A stretch of 64,000 nucleotides of DNA, from contig JBANAY010000001.1 in NCBI GenBank assembly GCA_037952775.1, forward strand, positions 4,464,001-4,528,000. The letters are read 5' to 3'. How positions within the stretch are numbered: the stretch's first letter is position 1; each line of letters begins with the position of its first letter. The position numbers and the translations under genes were made by a program. Origin of the DNA: Clonostachys chloroleuca. Taxonomy: Eukaryota > Ascomycota > Sordariomycetes > Hypocreales > Bionectriaceae. Shown piece by piece: positions 1-12,696 of the stretch. The notes under the pieces are model-generated. The model did no database searches. It was not told the origin of the DNA and saw nothing but the letters and a program-made list of their open reading frames with translations.

Positions 1-2152
1 CTCGAAAAGGTCACTCTGTCTTTCTCATTGAAGCAGGTGAAGATCTGGGCGACGAACTCACTCAACAGATTCCAGCGCTGTTTGTTATCTCCCCTATCTA
101 TTCCTACACTCATTGTACAAGTTCGGCGGGGTTAACTCTCATCCTCTTGAAGTTCGGCACAGGCAGCTGAGGGTCTGAATTCTTCATGGCAATTCTTCGT
201 CCACCACTACCGAAACAACGAAACGCAAGCGTACCGTGATCCGCACTACACCTATCTCACGAGTAATGGCTCTTACCATATCGGCCCAAACCCGCCTGAG
301 GGCGCGGAACCGTATGTTTTCATACTTGCACTGGCCTTAGCCTTGTACTGATCTCAACGCTTGCAGGCTAGGAATCGTTTACCCGCGTGGTGCTACTGTG
401 GGTGGCAGCACTCAGGTAAATGCTATGAATCTTGGCCCGCCGCCTGACCACGAGGTGAGTAATGGTAGCCTTGGAGTATTGTCACTTTTATTGCAAGAAA
501 AATATCCCGGAATTGAATGGCTTTATTTCGATATGACCAGCTCGGACGCAGCATGGTCGGAGGCTAACTCGACGTTCAAAGTGGGATTATATCGCCGAAG
601 TAACGGGCGACAGTTCATTTGAGGCGGCTGCCATGAGGAAATACTTCATGAAGGTCGAGAAATGCAACTATCTCCCTCAAGGTACTCCGGGCCATGGCTT
701 TGGCGGTTTCATAACGGTATGTTTACCCTAACTTGCTCTGATGCCAGTGTTTAATAGATATAGCTCTCTCGAAACAATGTTACCTATCTCACAGGATCAG
801 CTGGTGTGGTGGACCAGCTGTCAAAGGCTTCCCTCGAAGTCGAAGGTATTGAACCCAACAGCACTGACGCGTTGGCCGGTCTACTTCTCCGGGATCCTTA
901 TCATCCCGGGGAGTATTCTGAAGGTATTTTCATGCTCGTTTCAGCTGTCACTGAGACCAAGCGTCGATCTGGGGCGCGCACTTATGTCGTGGATACGCTG
1001 AATGCGAAGAACGCTGACGGCAGTAAAAAATATCCGCGACACTCAACACACGCTCTCTCGCGACCAGGGTGTTGTTTGACCAACAAGGTAAATCTCCTCG
1101 GGCATATGGAGTTGAGTATATGGTCGGGGACGCGCTTTATGCCGCCGACCAACGGTATGATTCCTCCATGACGGGGGAAGTTGAAACCGTGCTCGCCTCA
1201 AGGGAGGTCATCGTGTCAGGCGGCTCCTTCAACACTCCACAAATCCTCAAGCTCAGTGGTGTTGGGCCTCGTGAAGAGCTCGAGAAGTTTGACATACCTG
1301 TTGTTGCTGATGTTCCCGCCGTGGTATGTGCCTATCCCAATACTGCCTTCGTACAAACCCTTAACTAATATTTTCTAGGGGGCCTTCTTGCAAGATAACT
1401 ATGAAGCTACAGTCATCGGCGATGCAGCTATCGACTGGGATAGCTACTCCGAGAATTGCACATTCGAGTTCGGGGCCAGTGACCCATGCTACCAGGAGTG
1501 GCTGTTGAGTGGCACTGGACCATACGGCGAAGCTGCAGCCCCTCTGTCGCTGGTATATCGCTCCAGCGTGAGTAAAAACAAGCATCCGGATCTGTGGCTC
1601 TACGGTGCCCCGGGAGCCGCAGTCACGGGATTCTATCCTGGCTTTTCTCGACCGGCAGCTTCTCCTGCTTCCTTCTCCTGGGCCCTGGCACAGATGCCCG
1701 GCCCCGGTAGCGATGCCAGAGGGAGTGTCACGCTGCGTTCCAGCAACCCGCGTGATACACCGGTGATTGACTTCAATTATTTCGTCGGCGACGCTGGCGA
1801 GCGGGACCTCCAGGCCCTCGTAGAGGCTGGCGAGCTGGCCTTGAACCTCTTCAGCCAGACGAGCGAGACCTGGGCGCCCATCACGGTAGTGAGCCCTGGA
1901 CCCGGCGAGGATCTTCGGCAATCGCTCAAGGACGAGGCTTTTGGTCATCACGCGACTGGTAGCTGTCGCATGGGGCCCAAGGGGGACCGCGATGCCTGTA
2001 TCGACTCCCAGTTCCGTGTTCGGGGTGTCGAAGGTCTGCGTGTGGCTGATGCGTCTGTTTTCCCTCGGGCGCCCGGCGCATGGCCTACTATGCCTACGTA
2101 TATGATTGGTCTCAAGCTGGCGGATATCCTGTCGCGAGAAGCTGCTTCTTGA
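1..2152 (+). CDS. GMC-family FAD oxidoreductase, 5'-truncated by the window and frame-broken
   Basis: This is the 3' part of a glucose-methanol-choline oxidoreductase, a family of flavoenzymes that oxidise alcohols and sugars and are often secreted. The window opens inside the FAD domain ([10 protein letters not shown], the ribose-binding acid). The GMC signature [11 protein letters not shown] follows around 395-430, and the C-terminal domain has the catalytic-His region FGHHATGSC at about 1939-1965 and ends GLKLADILS. Introns I can place are 312-366, 455-581, 717-about 795 and 1324-1378. An earlier one lies between about 80 and 165, with either of two splice pairs possible. The frame breaks near an A6 run at 1025-1030: codons before it use one frame, and the conserved text after it ([12 protein letters not shown]) needs one extra base. 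No intron explains the shift. The result is either a recent pseudogene or a sequence error. The GAGxAG motif would lie upstream of the window. Confidence 0.85.
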
Positions 2153-2469
2153 GGGTTCAGGTGTGATGTCAGAGGCCCTGCGCTTGGAGCACGATAGCAA
2201 GCAAGGTGATGAAGAGGGGGGATACTGGCGCAAAGAAAATCTTACCAAGTACATTGGAAGAAAGGAGGAAAGACGCAGGTTGAACTTTTGGTTCGATATC
2301 TGCTACGCCGCCAGGGTCAATCGAAATTGAAATGGTTAAATTGTCTGGCTTGCTTCTAGGCCTGCAACGTATTGTCATATTATTCAAGAGCCAATGATGA
2401 ATGTTCGAGAGACAATATATTTTATTCCATATCGCTGCTTTAACCCAAAAATGCCCTGATGAGTGCTCT
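2153..2469. other. Convergent 3' intergenic spacer
   Basis: This is the tail-to-tail spacer between the GMC oxidoreductase and the F-box/ankyrin gene. It should hold the 3' ends of both transcripts. I see no further gene. Confidence 0.5.
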
Positions 2470-5035
2470 TCAATTTGATATATCCATGTCTTCCCTCTCG
2501 TCACTCGCATCGTTATTCGATAATTCTTGTTCCAAATCGTATTCCTTCACCCCTTCTGGGTCCATTGACTGAAGACCACAATCACATCCCTCGTGAAGAC
2601 CAAATGGCGTTAAACCATCATCCAACTTGATGGTTGGATCGATCTTGGGGTGGCCAAGTAACATTCGCGTAACGTTCTTGTTGCAGTTTCCCGCGCTCAT
2701 ATGCAAGGCCGTCCAGCCATTTGAAATACGCATGTTGGGGTCAATATCTGGCCGCTCGAGCAGCTTCTCGACAATCCTATGAAGGCCATAGTTCGCGGCG
2801 ACATGTAGCGCGGTCCAGCCATCTTCATCCTGAGCGTTGACGGTTTCCTCCGTCATCCGTGGAAAATCCAGAATGAGGACGGCCATTTTGCGGTTAGCAT
2901 GTCGAACCGCCCACCAGAGTGCAGTTCTGCCGAAACTGTCCTTGATGCCCAGGTCAACCCTAGGATCCTCGCAGAGCAATTTGACTGCTTCAATGTTGTT
3001 CTCTGTGGCTGCAACCAGGAGAGGAGGCTCCTGTCGATAGACATTGTCTTTCAAGTAAGATTTGAAAGGTGCTTTCCTTGAAGGGAAGAAGTTCCGAGGC
3101 TGGTTCAAACGGAGGTGTCTGTTGGCGCCCTTTGATTGCGTCGGGCAGAAGTTGACATCAATGCCTGGATACTTCAGCAAAGCGGCGATGGCGGGTAATG
3201 CGTTCCGAGCAGCTGCTGATGCCAATGCTGTACCTCCACTTGTTACTTTGTTGACATCCACGTCTTCTCGGGCCAGCAGAAGCGGGATGAGATCTGTCGC
3301 GGCTGGGGAGTATATCGCCCTAAGTAGCGGTGTCTTGTCAGACGGGAAGCCTCTGATGAAGTTGGGATCAACTTCTTTATGGAGCAGCAACTCGCGTACG
3401 ATATCGACGAGGCCATGTGCTACCGAGTGAACCAAAATTCTCCCCAATTGATCGCCGCGATTTCGGCGAAAGTGAGGAGAAGCAAGAAGCCTCTCAATAA
3501 TCCCTATCTCACGCCGCCTTTCCACAGCAGACCAGAGCAGAGCTGTCCGGGCCTCGTCGTTTGATTCAATTGTACTGTCAATCAGGAGCGCAAATACGTC
3601 GGTGTGTCCGTTGTCCATCGCTAGCTGGAAGGGCAGTCTTCCAAAACCCTTGCGTGTAACATCTGCCCCACGGTCGAGCAGCATGCGGACGATCTCTATA
3701 TGGCCGTTTTCACAAGCGAGCAGAAGGGGCGTGAAGGTTTGTCTGTCCATTGGCTTGTCGGGGTCGATATCGGGAAAGGCGAGAAGCATGCGAACGATGG
3801 GCGTATAGCCCTTGCTCGCTGCCAAAGTGAGAGGCGTGAATCCTTTGCGCATGACTTGATTGACCTGAAAGTTGGTCCCAAGTCGTTCCAGGAACAGGCG
3901 GACGACGTTGGTTGAGCCGCATTCAAAAGCAAGCCACATGGGGGAGTACCTCGAGTATACCATCGGAGGCTTGCCGCCTGTTTTGTCCAGGAGGAGCCGC
4001 ACGATCTCCACGTGGTCCTGCCTGGCTGCTGCGCCCATCGGGGTTTCTCCCCACTTGGTTGCGATATTCAGGTTGATGTCGTCCCTCGCGAGGAGCGCTT
4101 CGGCGACTTCTACCCATCCCCTCCGAGCAGCCCAGTTCAAGGCGGAGTGCCCGAGCGCATCTTGGAAGTTGACCTGTACATCGCGCGGGACTTCCAGGAG
4201 CATGTAAGCTGCCGTTGATCGGTTCATCTCGCAAGCGTACAGCAAGCCATTGGTGCTCTTGCCATCAACCGTCATGACAGTCGTGTCAATCCCATACACT
4301 TCTAGGAGCGTGAAGATTGCAACGTCTCGTGCAAACACAATAGCGGCAGAGAGGACCGAGCCGAAAGCAAGGTGGACAAACTCCATATCCCTCTTGCTCA
4401 AGCCACAGCTCCTGATGAAGTGCTCGATGGCCAAGGCATTCCCATGGGCGAGCAGCACCTGGAGGGTACCGAGCTGAATGTTAGTATCAACCTCAGAAAC
4501 AGGCCTCCATGCTGGATTCAATCGTTTAGAAGTGTAGCTTGCCAGCGGCCAGATGCTCTTTGGCAGAGTACTGCTGAGCTTCCAGGTCACCAGATGGTTG
4601 ACGATCCAGCTGGGATCGTGGGCAGAGACAACGGCGCGACAGGCAGCGACGAGGGCATCGTCGTGTGTGAGGTTGGGGATCAAGTTCTTCGCCGCCAGAT
4701 AGGCCGCGGCATCGTGGAGGAATGCAAAGGGCCCTACGTAGTCTCTGAAATGAATCCTGGCTTTGGTGATGAGCATCCATTCGATGCCCGGTCGCCAGTT
4801 GTGTCTGCGGCCGATATCTAAAGCCAGTGGCTCGGCGTGTTTCAGGACGAGGCGGGAGATCTGATCATCAAATCGTCCTATTCCACGTCAATCTATGCCC
4901 TTGCAAGAGAGGAGAGAGTGTGAACCTACGACAGACAAGGCGCTGGTTCAAGAAATCAACCTTGTGAGGCTCTATTAGGCGCACAATGTCGAGGATCTTG
5001 GCCACCACCTCTTGAGGGAGCGTCTGGAAATGCAT
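2470..5035 (-). CDS. F-box/ankyrin-repeat protein, two exons
   Basis: The product is a predicted 837-residue protein, probably a substrate-recruiting F-box subunit of an SCF ubiquitin ligase. Exon 1 (5035-4930) encodes an F-box-like start, MHFQTLPQEVVAKIL, running to LNQRLVC. A 52-bp intron (4929-4878) joins it to exon 2 and gives RRFDDQISRLVLKHAE across the junction, the usual F-box-to-adaptor wording. About 13 ankyrin repeats follow from roughly residue 130 to 800, with clear units such as GFTPLTLAASKGYTPIVRMLL and GWTALHVAANYGLHRIVEKLL. The C-terminus is acidic. I chose the ATG at 5035 over the in-frame ATG at 5134 because a TATAAAT box at 5111-5120 lies between them. The substrate cannot be read from sequence. 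Confidence 0.85.
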
Positions 5036-5110
5036 GGTGCCTGATGCTATCACCTTCGATTGTCTGATGATTTTTGATGGATAGTCTTGGGTCGTCGGGC
5101 TCAGAGAAGC

Positions 5111-5120
5111 ATATTTATAG
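5111..5120 (-). promoter_or_regulatory. TATA box of the F-box/ankyrin gene
   Basis: The minus strand reads CTATAAATAT, about 76-85 bp upstream of the ATG at 5035. This fits a short 5'UTR and argues against the upstream in-frame ATG at 5134. Confidence 0.55.
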
Positions 5121-5141
5121 GCAGGTTGGACCATGTGCTAT

Positions 5142-8100
5142 GCGTGATGGGAGCGATGAGAGTGATGAAATTCACTGTCAGCAGTCCATGCATGCAGCCT
5201 GTTAGGCAGCCAAACATGTGGCGCATGCTCTAACCACTAGAAATGAAGCACTCCTTGCAGCACGCCGTCAATAGTTCAAATGGCAGCAAGGAAAATGACA
5301 AGAAGGTAAATGACAGGAGGGTTTGCGAATAGCGCCGAGTCGCTGCCTTGAGCCGCCATTCAAGGACTCATTCATTAAAACCATGGACGCCGTCACCTGG
5401 CAAATAGATGAAGAATTGATAAACGTCCTCTTTCATTTTTCGCGGGCTAGATTTAGAGTTAATTTCCTTCGTAGCTAGAGCCAGAGCAATTGAGTGCAAC
5501 CTGGGCACCAGATGAAAAGCGCTTCTGCCAATGTTCTGGTGGCTGCGTGGTAACTCCCTACTCGTATAAATTTTGTCATTTCTGCTAGAAATATGACAGC
5601 TTCTCAATGTAACCATATGACATAGGTAAAAGTGATGAGTTCTTAATTACAATCACCCGATAGGATAGGAAAAAGAAAGGAAAAGTAAAGGAAAAAGAAA
5701 TATGGTGGCGCAACTATTGAGTGAGCTTCTGGGATGGGAGGTCTGAGACGCCGATGCAGTATTACTGACCCATTTGCCCGTTTCAAGAGCAGGCAAGCGC
5801 ATGATCAATGTTCACCGAACTCATTCCATGGGGCCATTACGCTCTTCTCCTCGCCGTATGACGGCACTTTGAAAGTCGTCGAACAAGTGTCTCATGCTCA
5901 TGATACTGGCTTGAGTCTGCGGTTACGCGTCTTGAGACATGCTAGACCGACATTCGATGCGATAGCCAATCTATTCCACCAAGAATAAACAAAGAGCGCA
6001 GCGATGGCTGAGCCAGAGATAAGGACTCACCCACCGATCGGTGGGTATGACCTTGACCGCCAGTTCTCCCGCAGCGTATGAGATTCAGCCCTTCGCTGAA
6101 GCTGAACCTGCACTTTGGATGGTATGTCACGAGGCCAGAAGATGAATACCAGGAACTACGGGTACGGTGATATGTCAAGTACATTCCTTTGTGTAGTGCC
6201 ATTTGCTTCGCCCTTCATTCTGTCAATGTGGGAATCTGGACATGAATCGTCGCGTAAACCATCTAAAGCAGAGCTTCAATTGAGATGCCACGTGTCTGTA
6301 CACCCGTCTTTAGCGCTCCTGAAGATCCGTCAAAGATTGCTATCTTGGGTCAAGGATGGATGGTCCGAGGCCTCTGCCCTCGTGGCTCCCTTTGTTCCCA
6401 GGAGCGCGGCCGACGGAAGATCGCCCAAGCCAATATGAAGTCATTGGTCGGGGCGTCCAGGAACACGATCCCCAATCTGGGTTGTCGATGTAGTTAGCTC
6501 AACGAGCTGAACATACTCCTGGTCGGCTGAGTTAGATCATTATTGCGTCCCTTCGCAGCGACAAATCGCACTAAACAAAAGCATAGGCAAGCGAGGGTCA
6601 CTCTCGATCTGCCTGGGATCACAGATACACATCGAGATCGGTCAACAGGCCGTCTGCCAGCCTACGCGGGTGTAGTTGAATATTAAAATAGAAACGGCAC
6701 CGGCAGCCCTACAGCACAGCGGGACCGGCCGAGCTTGCCAGGCTCCGGGCGGAGGAATGATGTTTGGGGTCACGTCAAGGGCAGGGCGAAGCCTGTCATC
6801 TCTCTGGCGAAGGCTTAGTCCAGCGTTTATTCTATTTCCATACCTTCGGATGCTACATTAACATCTCACGGCACGAATGATGTGCATATTTTGTAGCGGA
6901 GCTTCGAGCCAACTATGAATGTACTAGCCAGTGATTAGGCAAAAGTGCCTAGAATCGAGAGAGTATGGGCTCGGGAAGAAGCCTAGAGAGAGGGGAAAGG
7001 CAGGCTTCCACGGACGGGTAGAAGCTTTCACCCACCAATCACCAGAGAGGCCATCCCCCTCCACGACGGCAATGCGACTCTTAGCATCTCGATGGTGTTT
7101 GTATCAGGTTAAAAATAGCGCAGTGGTTTGGGTGAGGGAAATCCGTCCCAACTAGCGGCGGGTGACTGGTGCAAACCACCTCGACTTGCCGGTCAATGAC
7201 GATTTCCATATCAGATGGAAGGAATGGATTAGAAGAACACCTATTTCTGGGAGCACATGCAACACGGCGACATGATAATGCAGCATTGTGAGTGACGACA
7301 TATGTATAATGGGCGCTGCTATGCGGCCAGGTAGCCCCATCAAGCAATCACGGGGCAGAGCATGCAAGGACATGGCCTGTAGCATACAGATCGATCAGTG
7401 AATGGATTGAGCGAATGGCATGAGGGTGAAAAAATAGGACAGTGGCTTCGCTGGTTCTCCAGCCTTCTTGTGCACAGTCCAGATCTTGTTGCCCCTGGTG
7501 GCACACCAAGATGACCAAATTCCCCTTCGGGCGATGCGAAACAACAGATTGCTTCATTTCACCTGGTTTTGCCTCCCGCACGTGGGAGCCGACCGAGAAG
7601 GGGAATATGATCCAGGGCCATGCCAGACTCTCGGTGAAGTAGGATCAATAGACACACCACAGGGGAGGCAAGGTCTGGTGGCGGACAAAGCATCCCTACA
7701 ACAGAAATGGACGGTGGCCCCTCGGAAGCACAGAGGCCGTCGCAAACTTCGTAAACACCCGTAGATGGCACGATGCAAGCTGCTTGGCATGGGGGCATTC
7801 CCGCTGTTGCGACTGCGCAAATATCTGTCTTTTCTCCTCGCGCGCGCTGCTCCCCTCATACGTTGCCATTTGAACCTCATGGAGAAGTCTTCATGCAAGT
7901 AAATAGGTACTTTGGGACGAGGCTACATCGGACTGCTTGCTCATGCAATCGACGGGCTGAAATGCAACACACTGCACGCATCGGCCCAGTAAACTATTCT
8001 TCTTTGGTCAGGAGGGGAGGCCATTCTCTCTCCGGTCGCGAGAGCTTCCCGCCTGGCCCCTCCATACGAACCATACGGATCATGTCTGCTCCTCTAATAT

Positions 8101-10239
8101 ATGCACCTCCGGACGTTACGTAGGCTGTACGTACATACATGGACGCACCACCCGTAGGGCAGCAGGGCAGGGGAGACGGAGCTGGCTCCATCTGACCCTT
8201 GGCGCTTATGCGAGGTCAGTCAGGCTCGAGGACGGTGATTTGGCATGGGAAGGATGACAACTGCCAGACTCGGAGCAGAGGTCCCATCCCATCACATCGC
8301 ATCGCGTCCGTTCGGTACCGTCACCTTTCCTGGAGGGCAATCTCATTGGCCGTGTCACTGGCTGTCCACTCGTGTCCCTCTTGGCTGCCCAACCAGGAGC
8401 CTCCAGCGTCGACGTCTGCATATGCATACATCATTGATACACACGAACATACACACATGCTGTGCGCGTACATACATACCTACATACGAGGGAACGGCAG
8501 CTGTTACTTGGACAGTTCCATTGCTTCGCAGACTTGGCCCCCAAATGTCACCTCTTCCCGTCAGCTCCCGCCCAATACCCACCTGTTGGTCCAAAACAAC
8601 GCCATTCCGGCAGCTAGACGTCCATCTGCCACCAACAGGTCCCTGAGTGGAGGCGAGACTAGACCCTTGGCCGCAGGAGCAAAATGTGAAGCCGCACACC
8701 GATTCTCTGGCTGAGAGGGTGCCAAATGCGGCTCCAATTTACGCCTACCCCTTGGCCTCAGAAGCCAGGACGAGGGGCACAAGACTAGACAGACAAGAGG
8801 TCCCCGCCCTATCGCTCGATCGCGCACTGGGTGAGACTTGCAGTCGACTCTGCTAGCTGGTGGTGTAGGAGCAGGGTTGTTGGTTGGCTGGACGAGAGAC
8901 CGCGTTGCTCTCAGCACAGACACACGCACGCAGACCCAAGTCTCTTTGCCCTCCCCTCTCCACGGGATGCAGCCCAACGGGGCAGTTCATTGGCCCAGTC
9001 TCTTCCAATGCGGCGGCCGTCCTTCCACATTCTCTCATTGGGGACCCTCAAGTCTGTGCTGCTGTTGGACACGCACATGAACAGGCCCCTCCCTCGTCCC
9101 TCCCCCCTGCCCCCGGCTACCACCAACACAGGCTTGGCTGGCTTGGCCCCCCGGGCTCGAATGGTGATCGATGGTGCCGCATGGTATTTGTGCTGCTGCA
9201 AAGATGGCGTTTTCCAGCTTTTCGGCCCCCACCCCAGTCGATGTGCGTGGCCCCTCGAGGTCTCGGCCCAGAGGTCTATGTTACGGTATCGTTACCTCGC
9301 TCGACTACGTAGACACGGCAGGCAGAAGAGGAGGCACGTTCTGCTCTCTTTCTCGGTTGGCCTTCCATCGCCAGTGTGGGATTGTAAGACATGACATGGT
9401 TGACATGGTCTGTAGGTAAGCCAATATCACCAGCCACGATGCATGCGGGAATAGCACCGCGAGGAGAACCAGTTCATAGCTCGGGATTGAGATCATCATC
9501 AACACCATCGTCCAGCCCTACCCAGCTGGGCCCAGGTAGATATATCCACGCTGGTCTCACGGCCAGCCAATGTAGGCTGTCCGTAGGCCCCTCCCTCTCT
9601 CTGACTCTGCTCTGTCTGACTCTCGCTGCCTCTCGCTGCCTTTCCCAATCCCTGGTCTGGTTCGACCCCACCGCCATCGTCAGCTCTCAGCAAGCATTTT
9701 GCATCTGCTGCTGCGCCCCGCAAGAGCTGAGCAGAGGCAATCGCACACCATCCATTCTCCCACTAGCTGATCGCCGCCGGAGCCACATGCATGGGCGGTC
9801 TCACTGGCAAGGGACTCTCTCTCGAGCCAAGCCTTTCTGGATGCTGACGGCCCAAGAGCCTTTTCTCAAATCGTCCTGGTCTGTTTGCCCCCATCTTGGC
9901 TTATTTCTCCGCCTGCCTGCCCTCCCACTTGGATCCAAGCCCGCCGCTGTTCGTGCCACCTGCGAAAATTCTTGATCGACCTTTCTCGTACGCTTCCCAG
10001 AAGTGCCCAAGTACGAAGCTTGCCCCGAGTCGTCGTCGCTCGGCCGAGTTCAAGCTTCTCCCACTAACCGCCCATCCGCCTGCGCCACCCGGCTTTGCCT
10101 CTTAGCTCAGCGCCGAAGCGACAGACGGACCCGTTTGCTAGCAAGCCGACTCATCTAGGCTCGGGTCCTGACCGTGGACGATACGATCGATAAAAGATAG
10201 CGAACGTCGATACCACCGAGTCTGGCTCGGATCGCAACC
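5142..10239. other. 5.1 kb gene-free stretch
   Basis: Both strands hold only short ORFs without recognisable domains, codon pattern or splice logic. Base composition does not fall sharply. The segment includes an 18-bp perfect palindrome (6029-6046), a TACATA/ACACA-rich stretch around 8130-8490, and CT-rich DNA from about 9580 to 9660 ahead of the gene starting at 10240. Some of it is presumably the promoter and 5'UTR of that gene. I see no tRNA, rRNA or transposase remnant. Confidence 0.5.
6029..6046. repeat. 18-bp perfect palindrome
   Basis: ACCCACCGATCGGTGGGT is its own reverse complement over all 18 bases. The centre contains CCG-AT-CGG, an everted pair of the CGG triplets that fungal Zn2Cys6 regulators bind. 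It lies about 1 kb upstream of the F-box/ankyrin start and 4.2 kb upstream of the Cys-rich membrane protein. A role is inference only. Confidence 0.45.
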
Positions 10240-11890
10240 ATGGTTCGAGGGACCCTCTCGCTGGGGCTCCTGCTCGGCCTCGCGGTAGTGAGCGAGGTCG
10301 CCGCCGTTGATGTGAAACGGTACGATGGCGTCCACAGAATCGAGAAGGCCCAGATCACGGCTCGTGCGATCCTAGAGGCGCGAGATGGGATGACCGCCGG
10401 CGTCTGCGGGACGTCGTCAAAGCTGTGCCCTGCCAGTCTCGACGGCGGATGCTGCCCCGATGCCTACGACTGCGCAAGAGAGAGCTGCTATGCTACAACG
10501 AGAGGTCCTTCGACGTGCGGGACGCTCGTGGGGTGGAGGGCCTGCGAGGCGAAATACGGAGGTGAGTGACCACATTGCGCTTGTCCAAGGTGAATCACTA
10601 CTAACATATTCTCTTCTTCTCACAGGTGGATGCTGTCCCGATGGCTACCTTTGCCAGACTGCCGGGAACTGTGTCCCGCCGTCTGGATCACCATATACTC
10701 TCGGCTGCCCTGCCAGCCAATACCTCTGCCCTTCATCGCTCAGCTACGGCTGCTGCCCCAACGGCATGGGATGTGCCGTGAACCAATGCTACTCCACGGT
10801 GCCTGTGACCAGGACCTCCGAGATGGTCATCACCACCACGCAGAGCGGCAAGACCAGCACCTACACGACGCGCAGCCTCTCGGTCAGCACACCAGTGGCC
10901 CCCACAAGAGCAGTCGGCAACGGCGACTCAGAAGCCGTACTGAAATACTTCCCCTCCGCCCTCGCCAAAGCCACTCCCTCAGCCGAGGCCAGCTCCTCTG
11001 ATAACGGCGGCGGCGGCGGCGGCCTCACCAAGGCCCAGCTAGCCGGCATCGTCACCGGCGCCGTGGCCTTCCTCGTCCTCGTCATCGTCATCGCCTTCAT
11101 CGTCATCCGCCACCTCAACAAGGTCGTCGCCGCCGTCGCCAGCTCCAAGTCGGGCGGCTCCCAACCCCAGATGCGCCAGAGGAAGAACACCCAGTTCGAG
11201 GTCGACTCCCTCATGATGCCCCCGACCACCAAGGCCGCCTCCGACATCGCCAGCTCGACGGGTCAGACGCCCACCAGCTTCGCGGGCCACTACCAGCCCG
11301 TCAGCACCGTGCCCAGCGTGTCTGCCAGCACGCCGGACATTGGCGCCGGCGCCGGCTACTTCGACATCAACCCGCACGGCGTCCAGGTGCCGAGGCGGAC
11401 GAGCCAGCAGTCGACGGGGTACAGCATCGCGCCTGACCGGCCAAGCAACGACTCGTACGGCGGGTACACCCACGTGCGGAGCTTCAGCGATGCGTCGGAC
11501 GGGTCGGACGGCGGGGTTGGGCAACAGCAGCAGCAACCAGGGGTTCCTCAGCCGTTCAGCCCGGGGTTCGTCACCGAGTTGGACTCGAGGGCGGTTGTGC
11601 CCGAGCTTCCGGGGTCGCCTGGATCGTCCACCTTCGCCGGCGATGACCAGCGTCGGTCGTCGGTGGTCAGCAGCATCTCCAGCATCGTCTCGAGGTCCCA
11701 GAGCCACCACCACCATCAGCGTATGAGGAGCGCGACCGGCGGTACCGCCAAGGGTCTCGAGACGGGCGGGCTGGACAACATCAACGAAGAATCTTCGACG
11801 TCTGGGTCGCCCAATAACACGTTGGGACCTCAGCAGAGGAAACCGTCGTGGGCGCAAGGGGATGACTACTATCCTCCTCCTCACCGATGA
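10240..11890 (+). CDS. Secreted Cys-rich single-pass membrane protein
   Basis: Two exons (10240-10561 and 10626-11890; intron GTGAGT...CACAG, 10562-10625) give 528 residues. The N-terminus is a clear signal peptide (MVRGTLSLGLLLGLAVVSEVAA). Three Cys-rich units follow, built on a CPxxxxxGCCPxxxxC pattern (GGCCPDAYDC, GGCCPDGYLC, YGCCPNGMGC). Then come a Ser/Thr-rich stalk, a Gly run and one transmembrane helix (LAGIVTGAVAFLVLVIVIAF). A roughly 300-residue Ser/Gly/Gln-rich cytoplasmic tail completes it. The layout resembles fungal wall-stress sensors and wall-associated receptors, but the Cys units are not a WSC domain that I recognise. The function is therefore unassigned; a surface sensor or wall anchor is the best guess. 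Confidence 0.85.
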
Positions 11891-12539
11891 ACGGAAAAAT
11901 AAAGCAAGGTTTTTATTAGGTTGTTTTGGGTTTTCTTTTTATATCTTGTTACGGCTTAGGGAGAAGGATACATCCCCCACTGCCCCTTTGTTTTCGAATA
12001 TGTCATTGAGTGCCAAACTTTACGGCCCTTCTCCGGGATGGAGAAACGACATCAACCATTGCGCAGAGTGCGAGGAGTTCTTGATGGATTTTCTATTTTG
12101 GGGGGCGCTTACGAAGGACACAATTACACTGATGTGCCAGATGATGAGCACAGCACGGCGTTTCAGGATGAGATGATTGGATTATATCTAAACGTGCTGC
12201 TGGTATTCAGCAGTTTATATGTTTTGGTTCTCCTTTTGTTGGGTTTTATCATACACTAAGCATAAATACCATTGAGTTACTATTTTATACCATTTTATAG
12301 ATCATGTTAGAGTTCAAGGGCGAAGGTGTCCTCTCTCGTTATGTTGCCTGCCTATATTTATGTTCTTGGCTTTTTTAGGGGGGTCAAAGGCATTTATTGT
12401 AAAGACAATGTGTGTATTGATCATAATGCTAGTCTATCGGCTGGTGGAGGGAGGTGAGTTGTGGATGAGCCATAATGATGCGTTATTGTACACGCCCAAA
12501 ATTCTAACCGACAAGATGCACGTCGCAAAATCAAAACTC

Positions 12540-12545
12540 TATAAA
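12540..12545 (+). promoter_or_regulatory. TATA box of the NADAR gene
   Basis: TATAAA lies 225 bp upstream of the ATG at 12765, consistent with a transcript start near 12570 and a leader containing the intron at 12697-12746. Confidence 0.4.
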
Positions 12546-12696
12546 CCTTCATATCGATGACTCACTTGCCGAGCCGCTCGTTAGATCCCTCTCTATCTTG
12601 CCCTCGTTCGTCTACCTAGATGGAGTTCTATATCAACACACAGCTTCCTTCGTATACTTATCCTCTGTCCAATCCAGCTTTTCAGGTACCAACCAA

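Noticed and set aside
1361..2254. 297-residue minus-strand ORF
   Set aside because: Antisense to the best-conserved exon of the GMC gene; Arg-rich composition typical of a shadow frame.
9655..9675. GGTTCGACCCC resembling a tRNA B box
   Set aside because: The flanking bases do not pair into a T-stem and no cloverleaf can be formed.
10460..10625. Alternative start of the Cys-rich protein at 10460 by reading through the intron
   Set aside because: It would lack the signal peptide and replace a good GTGAGT/CACAG intron; exon 10240-10561 joins in frame.
11039..11884. 281-residue minus-strand ORF
   Set aside because: Arg/Pro/Gly-rich shadow of the GC-rich exon of the Cys-rich membrane protein.
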